NCBI RefSeq assembly: GCF_006542765.1
Contig: NZ_SKCD01000055.1
Span: 124,001-188,000, forward strand
Reading direction: 5' to 3'
DNA length: 64,000 nt
Source of the DNA: Paenibacillus luteus
GTDB taxonomy: Bacteria; Bacillota; Bacilli; Paenibacillales; Paenibacillaceae
Each line of letters starts with the position of its first letter. Positions within the stretch are counted from its first letter, which is position 1. Under the pieces are notes generated by a model. The model did not search any database and was not told the DNA's origin. It saw only the letters and a program-made list of their open reading frames with translations. Shown in pieces: positions 26,695 to 36,528 of this stretch. Made by a program: the position numbers and the translations under genes.

Positions 26695-27606
26695 ATGAGC
26701 TCGCAAACCAGCCGTCGGGAAAATAAAATTACCCCGCTAACGAATGTTTTATTAAACGCTGGATTTATACTTCTTTCCTTAGCCTGTGTGCTGCCCGTTA
26801 TATTAGTAATTATCGTATCAATTACTCATAATGATTCCTTGCTGAACAGAGGCTACAGCTTTATCCCTGAGAAGCTGTCCTGGATCGCATACGAGAGCTT
26901 GTTCAAAGATTATTCAACCATTGTAGGCGCCTATTCGGTAAGCATTGGCATCACTTTAGTCGGCACGATTCTGAGTGTCATCTTCATGGCTTTGTATGCC
27001 TATCCAATATCCCGGCAGGACTATCCGTTCCGCGGTATCTTTACCTTTGTTCTTTTCTTCACCATGTTGTTCAACGGAGGAATCGTTAGTAAATATATCG
27101 TGTTTACGCAAACGATCGACCTGCTGGATTCTTATGCAGCTTTGATTTTGCCGCTGCTCATTATTCCGTTTAATGTCATCATCATGCGAACCTTCTTCCA
27201 GTCGACGATCCATCCGGCGTTAATTGAGTCGGCCCGCATCGACGGCGGTGGAGAATTGCTTATTTTTATCCGCATCGTCCTTCCGCTTTCTTTGCCGGTA
27301 ATGGCGACCATGGCACTGCTCAGCACAATCGTGTTTTGGAATGACTGGTTTAATGCGCTCATGTTTATTCGCACCGAGGAGAAGTATCCGCTGCAATACC
27401 TCATGATGCGTGTCTTAAACGATGTTCAGTTTATGAGGGCGAATGTGCAGCTGGCTGCGCAGAACCCGCAGATGATGAGCGATCTGCCGAATGAATCACT
27501 GCAGATGGCGATGGCTGTAGTTGGTATGGGACCGATTCTGCTGATTTATCCGTTTTTCCAGAAATACTTCGTTAAAGGCTTAACGGTAGGTGCAGTCAAA
27601 GGTTAG
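26695..27606 (+). CDS. LplC/YtcP-type sugar ABC transporter permease
   Basis: The ATG at 26695 has AGAGGT seven bases upstream and the gene starts 22 bases after the first permease. The product is 303 aa with six membrane helices and an EAA-like loop LIESARIDGGGELLIFIRIV. The C-terminus QKYFVKGLTVGAVKG is diagnostic of this permease subgroup. It is the heterodimer partner of the upstream permease. Confidence 0.92.
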   Translation: MSSQTSRRENKITPLTNVLLNAGFILLSLACVLPVILVIIVSITHNDSLLNRGYSFIPEKLSWIAYESLFKDYSTIVGAYSVSIGITLVGTILSVIFMALYAYPISRQDYPFRGIFTFVLFFTMLFNGGIVSKYIVFTQTIDLLDSYAALILPLLIIPFNVIIMRTFFQSTIHPALIESARIDGGGELLIFIRIVLPLSLPVMATMALLSTIVFWNDWFNALMFIRTEEKYPLQYLMMRVLNDVQFMRANVQLAAQNPQMMSDLPNESLQMAMAVVGMGPILLIYPFFQKYFVKGLTVGAVKG

Positions 27607-27685
27607 AATGTTCGGTAGTAATGACCTGAAGCTATACGGCCTAAGGTCAGCTATTATAAATCAGTTATCAGGAGGGTTAATAGAA

Positions 27686-29287
27686 ATGAGACAGAAAAAA
27701 ACGGTCATGTTAATGCTTGCTATGCTACTCGTCCTATCGGTATTTTTGCAAGCGTGTTCAAGCAGCAATGGGAACGAAAAACCGACAAACAAGCCAGCCG
27801 CGACAAACGCGGAAAAAACGCCGGAGCCGGATAAGGCGACGAATGCCCCATCTGCTGAACCCGAGCTTGCTCCTTATGAGGTATCCATTGTCTACTTCGG
27901 TACTCCGCAGGAAGACGATGCTTTAATTGAAGAGAAGCTGAATGAATTTTTTAAGGAAAAAATTAATGCTACGGTCTCGCTCCAGCCAATTGCCCCAAGC
28001 GATTATAAGAGCCGGACAGAGCTGATGATGAATACCGGGGAGAAGATTGACCTTGTCTTCGGTGCTTCATGGCTTAATTTCTTCGGTAATGCGTCCAAGG
28101 GTGCTTACCTCGAACTGGATGATCTCCTAGAGAAGTACGGTCAAGGCATTAAGAAGCTGATTAATCCGCTCTATCTGGAAGCTCCACGCCTGAAAGGCAA
28201 GCTATACGCGGTTCCGACCAACAAGGAGATTACGCAGGGCAAGGCTTTCACATACCGGAAGGATATTGTCGACAAATATAATATTCCGATAGATTCAATT
28301 AATAAAGTCATTGATCTAGAGCCTTGGTACGAGAAGTTTAAGAAAGAAGAGCCTGGGATGATCAACCAATATATTAATGGCGGATCAGGCAATTTTGGCG
28401 GTGGCCTCGTGATGTATGAGACCAATTCCAACTTCCGGCCAATCGGACCAACTCCTGCGAAAACCCCGTTGTTCTTAATAGATTACAAGTCACTTGATAT
28501 GACGATTAAATCGGTGTTAGATCCTGAAATTGTGGAGCTGAACAAAAACGAAATCGAAATGTTCCGTCGTTTTTATGAAAAAGGCTATATCAATTCCGAT
28601 GCAGGAACTAGTACAACGGATGTTGGCGATTTAAGGAGACAAGGCAAGATCTGGATGCAAACAGCCCCATGGAAGCCAGGCGCTGATATTGAAGCGCAAA
28701 TTGCGGATAATAACAAATACGAATATGTGTCGCATGTTGTGGAAGAGCCGATCGTTACGACGGATCTGGCTGCAGGCTCCATGCTCGCTATCTCCAGAAC
28801 GTCCAAGGATCCAGAACGGGCGATGATGGTTTTGAACTACCTGCACACAGACCCTTACGTCATTAACTTGTTCGTTAACGGAATTGAGGGCAAGCACTAT
28901 AAGAAGATCGGTGAGAATCGTATCGAGCCGATTGCGGATTCAGGCTATGGCAAGACGGCGCTATTCTGGGTAATAGGTAATCAAATGATCAACTATTTGA
29001 AGCCGGGACAGCCAGATGATCTCTATATCAACTGGGAAAAGTTCAATAATGAAGCTACACGCTTCCCGTTAATGGGCTTTGTATTCGACGATACGAAGGT
29101 CAAAAATGAGCTAACACAAATTACAGCCGTCGTTACGGAATACAAATTGATTTATACGGGGGCTGTCAAAGACCCAACGAAGCTGCTTGAAGAGAGAAAC
29201 AAAAAGCTGAAAGCGGCAGGGCTTGAGAAAGTTCAGGAAGAGCTTCAATCACAAATTAATGTTTGGTGGGCAGAGAACAAGAAATAG
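27686..29287 (+). CDS. LplA-type extracellular oligosaccharide-binding lipoprotein
   Basis: The ATG at 27686 with GGAGGG nine bases upstream gives a lipoprotein signal with lipobox LQAC (Cys about 23). A longer frame to 27590 overlaps the permease and lacks a ribosome site. The product is 533 aa with a Ser/Thr/Lys linker, a family-1-like binding fold, and a C-terminal DUF3502-like segment (about 400-533, ending INVWWAENKK). It delivers ligand to the two upstream permeases. Ligand is unknown; the nearby GH3 and GH9 genes suggest plant-polymer oligosaccharides. Confidence 0.9.
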   Translation: MRQKKTVMLMLAMLLVLSVFLQACSSSNGNEKPTNKPAATNAEKTPEPDKATNAPSAEPELAPYEVSIVYFGTPQEDDALIEEKLNEFFKEKINATVSLQPIAPSDYKSRTELMMNTGEKIDLVFGASWLNFFGNASKGAYLELDDLLEKYGQGIKKLINPLYLEAPRLKGKLYAVPTNKEITQGKAFTYRKDIVDKYNIPIDSINKVIDLEPWYEKFKKEEPGMINQYINGGSGNFGGGLVMYETNSNFRPIGPTPAKTPLFLIDYKSLDMTIKSVLDPEIVELNKNEIEMFRRFYEKGYINSDAGTSTTDVGDLRRQGKIWMQTAPWKPGADIEAQIADNNKYEYVSHVVEEPIVTTDLAAGSMLAISRTSKDPERAMMVLNYLHTDPYVINLFVNGIEGKHYKKIGENRIEPIADSGYGKTALFWVIGNQMINYLKPGQPDDLYINWEKFNNEATRFPLMGFVFDDTKVKNELTQITAVVTEYKLIYTGAVKDPTKLLEERNKKLKAAGLEKVQEELQSQINVWWAENKK

Positions 29288-29308
29288 AAGCTGGTGAAAT
29301 GAGATGGT

Positions 29309-29336
29309 CAAAGAGTCTCCAAGTGGGGACTCTTTG
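29309..29336 (+). terminator. hairpin terminator without U-tract
   Basis: CAAAGAGTCTCC/GGGGACTCTTTG, a 12-bp stem with AAGT loop, 22 bases after the lipoprotein stop. Confidence 0.6.
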
Positions 29337-29515
29337 CTATCTGTACGTGTGCGAACTTTTACAAATAGTTGATCATTAGAAGAATTGGGATGTTGAATTG
29401 AGACCGGAAAAGCTAATGTACACATTTGTCAGCTACGCATCGCATTATGTTACCTCTTGGGGGCAATAGCCGTTATGCGGATGATTCCTGCTGGGCAAGT
29501 GTAGGGAGGCGGTCT

Positions 29516-30619
29516 CTATATGTTTTTGTCCTGCTTTCCTGCAAGCTTGGTCCGAATAAAGCCTGCTGCTAGGAGGAGAACAGGAATAAATAGCAGATGG
29601 ATCATGGAATAGCCAGCCCAGACCTTCTGAATGATATCTGCGACATATACGCTGTTAAGATAAGTATTCCATGCGACTACGATGAACAGAACGGCAATCG
29701 GATACACGAGAGAGTGATAGCTTTTCAAATGGAAAACCGTTTTGATGCCTGACAGGATCGAGAAGAACAGCAGGGTCGTTTTGATAAAAAAGGTCATCAC
29801 CCATAAGGTAACAAGAATGCCCTCCAGTCGCTGTATAAAGTTGCCGATATTAATTGTCTTAGCCAGAACGAAGGCGGGAAAGGTACTGTTCGCCGTTTGC
29901 TCGATTCCAAGTATAAGCACGCTGAGCAGGACTAGCGTCGATAGGAGACCGTTGCCAAGCAGGGAGCCTGACCAATACGCCGTTTCTCCCGGTTTGCGTT
30001 TCATGACCATCGGGGCAAGGACCATCATGACGATCAATTCTTGAAACATGGACGTGTGGATGCCTGCCTTTAGAACAGGCGCCCAGCCGTCCTCCAGCAC
30101 GGGCCGGATATGATTCCAGTCAATTTGAGGCACGAGAGCTAGGGCCAGCAGGACGAAGAAAAAGATAATCCAGGGAAACATTAATTCTCCTACACGCGCC
30201 AAAATAACGATCCCGAGTCGGGCGCACATGACGGCTGCCGCTAGAAACAACAGTTGGACGGCTTGTATCGGGGTCTCCTGTAAAATTTCACTCGTGAGAA
30301 AAAAACCAAGATTGCCGATTAGCGTCCCCGCTAGGATTAAGAAATAAAAGAGATATAACAGCGTGATGACTTTGCCGATCCATCTTCCGAAGACGAGCTC
30401 GTTGATTTCAAACAACGTTTTTCCTGGATACAGCCGCATGATGATTATATACAACAGGACCATAAGGAGGTTAATGGCCAAGCTGATAAGTGAAGCGATC
30501 CAGGCGTCCTCCCTAGCGACATAAGCAAGTCCCGAAGGCGTGACGAGTACAGAGGTGCCAACTGTCAATCCGAATGTCAGGATAAAAAACTGTCGGGCGG
30601 CGATTTCGGTTTTCTTCAT
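29516..30619 (-). CDS. gerKB: spore germination receptor B subunit (GerAB/GerKB, APC-type permease)
   Basis: The product is 367 aa with about ten membrane helices, an amino-acid/polyamine permease fold and the spore-germination signature near the N-terminus (FGLTVGTSVLVTPSGLAYVA). It forms part of the inner-membrane germinant receptor with the A and C subunits and probably binds the nutrient. It is the last gene of the operon, 28 bases after the small membrane gene, with AAGGAG nine bases before ATG. The gerK label is by resemblance; the germinant is unknown. Confidence 0.88.
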   Translation of the reverse strand: MKKTEIAARQFFILTFGLTVGTSVLVTPSGLAYVAREDAWIASLISLAINLLMVLLYIIIMRLYPGKTLFEINELVFGRWIGKVITLLYLFYFLILAGTLIGNLGFFLTSEILQETPIQAVQLLFLAAAVMCARLGIVILARVGELMFPWIIFFFVLLALALVPQIDWNHIRPVLEDGWAPVLKAGIHTSMFQELIVMMVLAPMVMKRKPGETAYWSGSLLGNGLLSTLVLLSVLILGIEQTANSTFPAFVLAKTINIGNFIQRLEGILVTLWVMTFFIKTTLLFFSILSGIKTVFHLKSYHSLVYPIAVLFIVVAWNTYLNSVYVADIIQKVWAGYSMIHLLFIPVLLLAAGFIRTKLAGKQDKNI

Positions 30620-30647
30620 CGGCTGTCTACTCCTTACTTCTCCGTGG

Positions 30648-30869
30648 TTACGGCATAAACGATTGGATTGGATTTGTCATAACGCGAATCCAATCCAGCG
30701 GCTTTGGCAGCGGAATTCCGAAGCATTCCGCTGCGATGGCTGCCAGTGCAATTCCCCATATAAGCAGGAAGACGAGGACGTCGCGCCGGGATTGGAGGCC
30801 TTTCAAATAAGGCATTTCGATAAGCGGTACCAGCAGAAGGAACACCATGATTAAGACGCTCCAGATCAT
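30648..30869 (-). CDS. small two-helix membrane protein of the germination operon (D-subunit-like)
   Basis: ATG at 30869 overlaps the gerC stop as ATGA, giving 73 aa. A longer frame reading into gerC is a shadow. There are two hydrophobic helices (about 3-18 and 31-47) joined by a basic loop (KGLQSRRD), and a short polar tail. Small two-helix D proteins are known in some gerA-type operons and modulate receptor function. The assignment rests on size, topology and position. Confidence 0.7.
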   Translation of the reverse strand: MIWSVLIMVFLLLVPLIEMPYLKGLQSRRDVLVFLLIWGIALAAIAAECFGIPLPKPLDWIRVMTNPIQSFMP

Positions 30870-32077
30870 CGTTGATGGATCTCCCTTCGAACAGGCTGAA
30901 TAATGGAGCCGATATGGCGGACGGCAACGAAGGCCTTGATCTGGACGCTCATCGTCTTGAAGTGCGTATCCCAATTATTGCGGTATTTTGCCCATACCTT
31001 CGGATATTCCCTGTGAAGCACTTCGCCAAAACCAAAGATATCTGCGCCGTATTTCGTCTGAACATCTCGGATGTTGTTCCCGATAACCACTTCAAGCTTT
31101 TCTTTCAATTGATTCTGTATATAGTCAATATTTTTGGACTTGCTTAGATCAATTGCGCACTGAACCGCATTTAGGTTTGCTTCCACATGAATATAGGCTG
31201 TAAACTGGGGAATTCCTCGCTGATCCAGTTTAACGTCCATCTTAGTATCCGAGTTGAAGATTTCAATGCCAACCACCTCGTTTTCGCTACCGGGGCAAGG
31301 CACATACCCGATCGTAGTGGATACTTCATTTAGAATATAGTTAACGGTCTTGCTCTTGGATTCTTCCAGCCAGCCTACCAGCTTATCCTTCTTGAATACA
31401 GCAATCCCCGCATGCTGAAGCTGAGCATCGGGATTAATTTTTTTTAGATTGCTGCTGGAGTAGCCTACAGCTTGACTTCCGATTACCCTGACACCAGATA
31501 AGATGGGGTTGGAGCCTGCGCGCTCCAGCTCGGTAATGTATTGCTGCAGCGTAACCATTCCTGTTGCCGCCCAGTTCTTATGCGAGACTAATATGGACGA
31601 GAACAGGGAATTTGCGGGTATCGGCTCAAAGGAGGTCAGCACGTTTAGAACGTCCCTCGCTTTAGAGTGCTGGGCAACCAGCATGAAGAAATCCGTTCGC
31701 AAATCGGGACTTCGCGAGACATAATCCAGAACGTCGCTGATTCCACTGCGGGCTAAGGCCTCGCCAAGAACCAGTACCCGCAGATGGGATAAGTATAGCT
31801 GTCTAGGCGCTTGGCTTAATACCCGCTGAAGGGCATCCGGAATTGTAATGCCTACGGCTTGGTAGGTGACGACAGGCGTAGCCCCCACTGAGCTTCGCTG
31901 TTTGCCGATCTCGCTGGAGTTAATGACCTGGGCAGTTACCAGAAAGCCGCTCTTATGCGTATCCACGCCCAGGGCAGCTACCACGGCCAGCTCATTGAGC
32001 TCTTTACGGCTCCAGCACCCTGGCAGAATCAGCAGCAGGATAAGCAGAAGCCAGATTGCTTTTCTGAATATAAACAT
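30866..32077 (-). CDS. gerKC: spore germination receptor C subunit, Ger(x)C lipoprotein
   Basis: The product is 403 aa with a lipoprotein signal, lipobox LPGC at Cys21, followed by W-S-R-K-E-L-N-E-L typical of Ger(x)C proteins. The mature part is the three-domain GerAC fold on the outer face of the inner spore membrane. The gene lies 30 bases after the A subunit and overlaps the small D-like gene. Confidence 0.92.
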   Translation of the reverse strand: MFIFRKAIWLLLILLLILPGCWSRKELNELAVVAALGVDTHKSGFLVTAQVINSSEIGKQRSSVGATPVVTYQAVGITIPDALQRVLSQAPRQLYLSHLRVLVLGEALARSGISDVLDYVSRSPDLRTDFFMLVAQHSKARDVLNVLTSFEPIPANSLFSSILVSHKNWAATGMVTLQQYITELERAGSNPILSGVRVIGSQAVGYSSSNLKKINPDAQLQHAGIAVFKKDKLVGWLEESKSKTVNYILNEVSTTIGYVPCPGSENEVVGIEIFNSDTKMDVKLDQRGIPQFTAYIHVEANLNAVQCAIDLSKSKNIDYIQNQLKEKLEVVIGNNIRDVQTKYGADIFGFGEVLHREYPKVWAKYRNNWDTHFKTMSVQIKAFVAVRHIGSIIQPVRREIHQR

Positions 32078-32107
32078 TACTACACCTCTCCCCGCACTCC
32101 GTTTCTG

Positions 32108-33586
32108 TCAGTAATCCTTCTTACCGGAGCGTCCGAAGTATTTATTCATGACGGGACGGGACAGTCGCAGCAGCGCATCCTTCTGGTCCGACCAGCGGAA
32201 GGGTGCAAAGGAGGTCATATAAGGGATACCCATTGATTGCAGGTTGCATAGATGCAGTGCCAGCATAATTAATGCAATCGACATGCCGAATAGACCGAAT
32301 GAAGCTGTAATGGCCATGAGCACAAAACGAAGCATCCTAACGGAAATTCCCATATTGAAGGTAGGAAGCGCAAAATTGGCAATGGCCGTAATGGATACAA
32401 CAATGACCATTGCCGCAGAGATCAGGCCGGCTTCGACCGCTGCTTGACCAATGACTAGTGTGCCGACAATGGAGACGGATTGACCGATCGACTTTGGTAG
32501 CCGGATGCCGGCTTCGCGCAAAATTTCAAAGGTAACCTCCATGAGCAAGGCTTCTATAAAAGCAGGAAACGGGATGCCTTCCCTCTGCCCGATCAGGCTC
32601 ATAAGCAGATTAGCCGGGATCATTTCCTGATGAAAGGTAGTAATGGCGATATAAAAGGACGGGGTAAGGAGAGCAATGGCAAAGCAGATGTAGCGCAGGA
32701 ATCGTACCAGGCTGGCGAAGTCACCGCGCTGGTAATAATCCTCGCTGGATTGGAAGAAATGCAGGAACAATGCGGGAACAACCAATACGAAGGGTGTTCC
32801 TTCTACGAATATCGCAATCCGTCCATCCAGCAGCGCGGCAGCGATGATATCCGGCCGTTCGGTATTATATACCGTCGGAAAAGGACTATAACGTTGGTCT
32901 TGAATCATCTCTTCAATGTAATTGCTCTCTAAAATACTCTCCAGCGAGATGTGTTTCAGACGCTTATTCAGCTCCAGCAGGACGTCAGGGTCTACCTTCC
33001 CTTCCATAAACATGATGGCTACCTTAGTCCTTGATTCCTCACCCATCGTGTGCTCCTGCAGGCGAAGCTTCGGGTTTTGAATCCGGCGGCGGACCAGCGA
33101 GGTATTATCGCGAAGGGACTCGGTAAATCCTTCCCGTGGACCACGTACGACGGATTGTGAGCTTGCCTCTTGCACGGCTCTTTGCTTAAGGTTTTCTGTT
33201 CCGACAAGTAAGGCTGAGCTCATGCCTTCCAGATAAATAATCGTATTCCCCGATAATAATGCTGAGATGACAAGGCCTAGCAAGTGGGCCTCCTCGACTT
33301 TTCCTTCTGAAATCGCATGCTCTTGAAGCCTTGTATAGTTATCTTCCACAGCTGTTGAACCGGTAGATTCAGACCATAAAGGAGATTCATCATGGATGGA
33401 TTCCAGAACTAGCCTAGGGTCTGCCAATCCTTCAATGTAGACGATGACGCCCTTATTTCCGCCGATCACAATGCTTCGATAGACGATATCGGGGCTGTCG
33501 CTCAAGGCGCCGTGCAAGTGGTTCGTGAATGCTTCCAGATCGGCAGGCACATGTTCGACGCCTTCTCCTATCGTAAACTGTGTCAT
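32108..33586 (-). CDS. gerKA: spore germination receptor A subunit (GerAA/GerKA)
   Basis: The product is 492 aa: a cytoplasmic N-terminal region (1-245) and a C-terminal membrane region with about five helices. Family motifs include ERPDIIAAALLDGRIAIFVE and PFPAFIEALLMEVTFEILRE. It is the first gene of the operon (order A-C-D-B) and starts with GAGGTG before ATG. Expression in the forespore under sigma-G is expected from family knowledge; I could not identify the promoter with confidence. Confidence 0.92.
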   Translation of the reverse strand: MTQFTIGEGVEHVPADLEAFTNHLHGALSDSPDIVYRSIVIGGNKGVIVYIEGLADPRLVLESIHDESPLWSESTGSTAVEDNYTRLQEHAISEGKVEEAHLLGLVISALLSGNTIIYLEGMSSALLVGTENLKQRAVQEASSQSVVRGPREGFTESLRDNTSLVRRRIQNPKLRLQEHTMGEESRTKVAIMFMEGKVDPDVLLELNKRLKHISLESILESNYIEEMIQDQRYSPFPTVYNTERPDIIAAALLDGRIAIFVEGTPFVLVVPALFLHFFQSSEDYYQRGDFASLVRFLRYICFAIALLTPSFYIAITTFHQEMIPANLLMSLIGQREGIPFPAFIEALLMEVTFEILREAGIRLPKSIGQSVSIVGTLVIGQAAVEAGLISAAMVIVVSITAIANFALPTFNMGISVRMLRFVLMAITASFGLFGMSIALIMLALHLCNLQSMGIPYMTSFAPFRWSDQKDALLRLSRPVMNKYFGRSGKKDY

Positions 33587-33721
33587 AAGTCACCTCGCCA
33601 ATCGGAAAATTAAACAATGGATTTAGTTTTCTTATATTTTCCTGCTTAGTGAAAAATTATCCATGTATAAGCGGTGCATCATGCGGCAGGTTATGCGCTG
33701 CTCATCTGGCGAGTGGACAAG

Positions 33722-33750
33722 AAAAAAACCGTCAGGGAACCCTAACGGTT
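33722..33750 (-). terminator. intrinsic terminator of the metal ATPase gene
   Basis: On the minus strand AACCGTTAGGG pairs with CCCTGACGGTT (one mismatch), followed by seven T. It lies just after the ATPase stop. Confidence 0.9.
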
Positions 33751-33763
33751 TAATGCTTTGTGC

Positions 33764-35923
33764 TTATTTACTTAAACCTGCCCTTTTCTTCCCTTCGATT
33801 AAGATCGTCAAGCTTACAAGCGTAACGAATATCGTTGCTCCCATATCGGAGAGAATGGCAATCCACAGCGTAAGCCAGCCGGGAATGGTTAGCAGCAGGG
33901 CAATGACCTTTAGCCCGAGTGAGACAATGATGTTGAAGCGAATGACCCGATTAACCCTTTTGGCGATGGAGATCGCTTCAGGAAGCTTGCCTAAATGATC
34001 CTGCATGAGCACGATATCCGCTGTCTCGATCGCGCTATCCGTTCCTTTGCCCATCGCAATGCCGAGCTGCGCGGAGGCAAGGGCAGGCGCATCGTTAATG
34101 CCGTCTCCAATCATGGCGACCGTATGGCTTGTGGATAGTTCCTTGATCCGCTTTACTTTATCCTCTGGCAGTAGGCCTCCATAAAAATCAGATACACCGA
34201 CGGCAGAAGCTACCTTCTCTGCTGTCTTCTGATGATCGCCAGTCAGCATGATGGTGCTCTTGATGCCAAGCCTGTGCAAGGCTGCGATAACAGACCGGCT
34301 TTCCTCGCGTATTTCGTCGGCGATGCCGAACATGCCAAGTACCTGCTGCTCATCGGCTACGAGAACTAACGTTAGCCCCTCTTCCTTCAGTTCATCAATC
34401 CGCTTCTGAATAGGCTCCGGTATTGCGATATGAGCAATGCTTTTTTCATTTCCGAGCCAATAAGGATGACCGTTGACTTTGGCCTTGATTCCCCGCCCTG
34501 TTAGCGTCTGGATCTCATCTGGATCAGGCACTGCAACGCTGCGCCTTTCCAATTCTTTCATTATCGCTTTCGCTAGCGGATGGGAAGAAGATTTTTCGAT
34601 TGCCCCAGCTGCTTGGAAAAATCGTAATTCGTCATAAATTTCCAATTGGGCGACATGAGGCTCACCCTTTGTAAGCGTTCCTGTTTTGTCAAAAGCCAGC
34701 ACGTCAATTTTGCCTAGCTGCTCGAGGAACACGCCGCCTTTGACGAGTACGCCGTTGCGGGCGTTGCGGGTAATGCCTGACACGATGGCGATCGGCGAAG
34801 AAAGAATGAGCGCACAAGGACAACCGACGATCAATACGGACAAACCTTGATAGAACCACGACTTCCAGTCTCCTTGGAGGAGAAGGGGCGGAATAACCAT
34901 AACAAGTGCGGCAACAATCATAATGAGCGGCGTATAATACTTTGCGAACTTATTGATAAAGAGCTCCGTAGGCGTTTTGGTTTCCTGCGCTTCTTGAACC
35001 AGATGCAAAATCTTGGCCAGAGACGAATCTTTATAGGCTTTTTCTATACGTACAATTAGAAGGCCCTCGTTGTTTATGCTGCCGCCGAATACGGGCTCGC
35101 CGGATTCTTTCTCTACGGGAAGAGATTCGCCCGTAATGGCTGCTTCGTTGACGGAGCTTCTTCCTTCGGACACCGTACCATCGGAGGGGATTTTCTCGCC
35201 TGGTTTAATTTTGACAAAGTCACCGATTTGAAGCGTGGAGATCGGCACGACAGTCTCCTGTCCGTTCTCCCACTTTACAGCTTCCTTAGGTGCGACTTGC
35301 AACAAGGTTTCCATGGAACGACGGGCCTTCTCCATGCCGTAGCCTTCCAGCAATTCATTTAGTCCAAACAATATAGCGACTAGCGTTGCTTCCTTCCACT
35401 CCCCTATGGCGACTGCGCCGGCCAAAGCAATCGTCATTAGCGTATCGATATTGAACTTTAGTCGAAAAAGGTTTTTGAGTCCCCGTAGAAACGTGGTGTA
35501 CCCGCTTATAACGGTGGCAATTAAATAAAGGAGAATAACCGCTTGTTTGTCGAGCAAGCCATCGAGCAACAAGGCTGCTGCATAGATAACGCCAGATACA
35601 ATGAGCAGGTTAAGCATCTTCGAATTGCTGCCTTCATGGCTGTGATCGTGGCCTTCATGACTATGGCTGTGTCCATGATTATGGTCATGGTCATGGTCAT
35701 GCTGTCCAACAGCGGTATTGGACTCTGCTCCCGATTCGATATAGGCATTGTCGGACTTTAATATTTTTTTCACGTCGTTCATGGAAATTTGGGAATCTAC
35801 CGTTAATTTACCGGAATTATAGCTAAGCTTAGCATTTGCGCCATGCTCAAGCTGCTTGATTTCTTCCTCCATCCGCAAGGCGCAGCCGCCGCAGGAGAGT
35901 CCTTTAATGCGATATTCGTTCAT
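33764..35923 (-). CDS. cadA: Zn/Cd/Pb-type P1B ATPase (CadA/ZntA-like) with His-rich loop
   Basis: The ATG at 35923 with AAAGGTGG upstream gives 719 aa; a longer frame has no ribosome site. An N-terminal HMA domain has C11-x-x-C14 (LSCGGCALR). A His/Asp-rich stretch at about 75-97 (HDHDHDHNHGHSHSH) probably binds metal. Next come membrane helices, actuator TGES, the CPC motif at 368-370, phosphorylation site D412 (DKTGT), HP (SSSHPLAK) and GDGINDAPAL. The last helices carry SDMGAT, typical of the zinc/cadmium subgroup and not copper pumps. It exports divalent metal ions. It is divergent from an ArsR-family repressor, with a palindromic operator just before its start. Confidence 0.9.
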   Translation of the reverse strand: MNEYRIKGLSCGGCALRMEEEIKQLEHGANAKLSYNSGKLTVDSQISMNDVKKILKSDNAYIESGAESNTAVGQHDHDHDHNHGHSHSHEGHDHSHEGSNSKMLNLLIVSGVIYAAALLLDGLLDKQAVILLYLIATVISGYTTFLRGLKNLFRLKFNIDTLMTIALAGAVAIGEWKEATLVAILFGLNELLEGYGMEKARRSMETLLQVAPKEAVKWENGQETVVPISTLQIGDFVKIKPGEKIPSDGTVSEGRSSVNEAAITGESLPVEKESGEPVFGGSINNEGLLIVRIEKAYKDSSLAKILHLVQEAQETKTPTELFINKFAKYYTPLIMIVAALVMVIPPLLLQGDWKSWFYQGLSVLIVGCPCALILSSPIAIVSGITRNARNGVLVKGGVFLEQLGKIDVLAFDKTGTLTKGEPHVAQLEIYDELRFFQAAGAIEKSSSHPLAKAIMKELERRSVAVPDPDEIQTLTGRGIKAKVNGHPYWLGNEKSIAHIAIPEPIQKRIDELKEEGLTLVLVADEQQVLGMFGIADEIREESRSVIAALHRLGIKSTIMLTGDHQKTAEKVASAVGVSDFYGGLLPEDKVKRIKELSTSHTVAMIGDGINDAPALASAQLGIAMGKGTDSAIETADIVLMQDHLGKLPEAISIAKRVNRVIRFNIIVSLGLKVIALLLTIPGWLTLWIAILSDMGATIFVTLVSLTILIEGKKRAGLSK

Positions 35924-35945
35924 ACGTAAGCCACCTTTCAAAACA

Positions 35946-35969
35946 ATACATGAACACTTGATCATATGA
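35946..35969 (-). promoter_or_regulatory. probable SmtB/CzrA/CadC-type operator before the ATPase
   Basis: ATACATGAACA, two bases, then TGATCATATGA form an imperfect 11-2-11 inverted repeat (7 of 11 pairs). It resembles the 12-2-12 ATGAACA-type operators of SmtB/ArsR metal repressors. It sits 23 bases before the ATPase start, where it could block transcription. Confidence 0.5.
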
Positions 35970-36137
35970 TATGCGATTCCACAATTTATGTCAAACTTAG
36001 ATTCTCCAATTGGGCAGGAAAAGATGAGGGGAGTCCTATTGAACGGATGGACGAGTGAAACTGCAAGTAAGCGCGCTCCTTTAAACGTAATGTTTCTGAT
36101 ATAATAATGAAAAAGAACAGAAAAGCGGTGAGAAGGC

Positions 36138-36506
36138 ATGAGTAATCAGTTGATGGAGGAGCAGTGCGCGGACAGCTGCCAGGGTACCGAAATAAATTCG
36201 GACAAGCTGACCGAAGCGAGGCTTCATGATCCTACGGCTAACGATTTGGCGGAATTGTTCAAGGCGCTAGGCGATCCTACTAGGGTGAAAATGATTCATG
36301 CTTTGCTGCATAGCGAGCTTTGTGTCCATGATTTATGTGTAGTATTAGGCATGGCTCAGTCCGCGGTGTCCCATCAGCTCCGATACTTGCGCAATGTGAG
36401 GATAGTCAAGCGTCGCAAAGAAGGAAAGACCGTCTTTTATTCCATTGACGATGATCATGTGAAAGAAATTTTCCTGCAAACCTTAAAGCATTTGGAGCAT
36501 GGATAG
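36138..36506 (+). CDS. ArsR/SmtB-family metal-responsive repressor (CadC/CzrA-like)
   Basis: The product is 122 aa with a winged helix: FKALGDPTRVKMIHALL, the metal-box helix ELCVHDLCVVLGMAQSAVSHQ, and a beta wing (KEGKTVFYSI). Cysteines at 10 and 14 (CADSC) plus those of ELCVHDLC resemble the CadC alpha-3N metal site, where family members bind Cd/Pb/Zn. The C-terminal DDDHVKEIFLQTLKHLEH supplies the Asp/His of an alpha-5 zinc site. It is transcribed away from the ATPase and should repress both until metal binds. A TATAAT lies at 36100-36105. Confidence 0.88.
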   Translation: MSNQLMEEQCADSCQGTEINSDKLTEARLHDPTANDLAELFKALGDPTRVKMIHALLHSELCVHDLCVVLGMAQSAVSHQLRYLRNVRIVKRRKEGKTVFYSIDDDHVKEIFLQTLKHLEHG

Positions 36507-36528
36507 GATAAAGAATCTAATGTGAACA

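Noticed and set aside
29519-29611. Short + strand ORF with a good AGGGAGG site at the end of gerKB
   Set aside because: It overlaps gerKB coding sequence antisense and is short with no coding character.
35640-35700. GATCATG-like tandem repeat as a possible CRISPR or VNTR
   Set aside because: It is the His/Asp-rich coding segment of the metal ATPase and varies as codons would.
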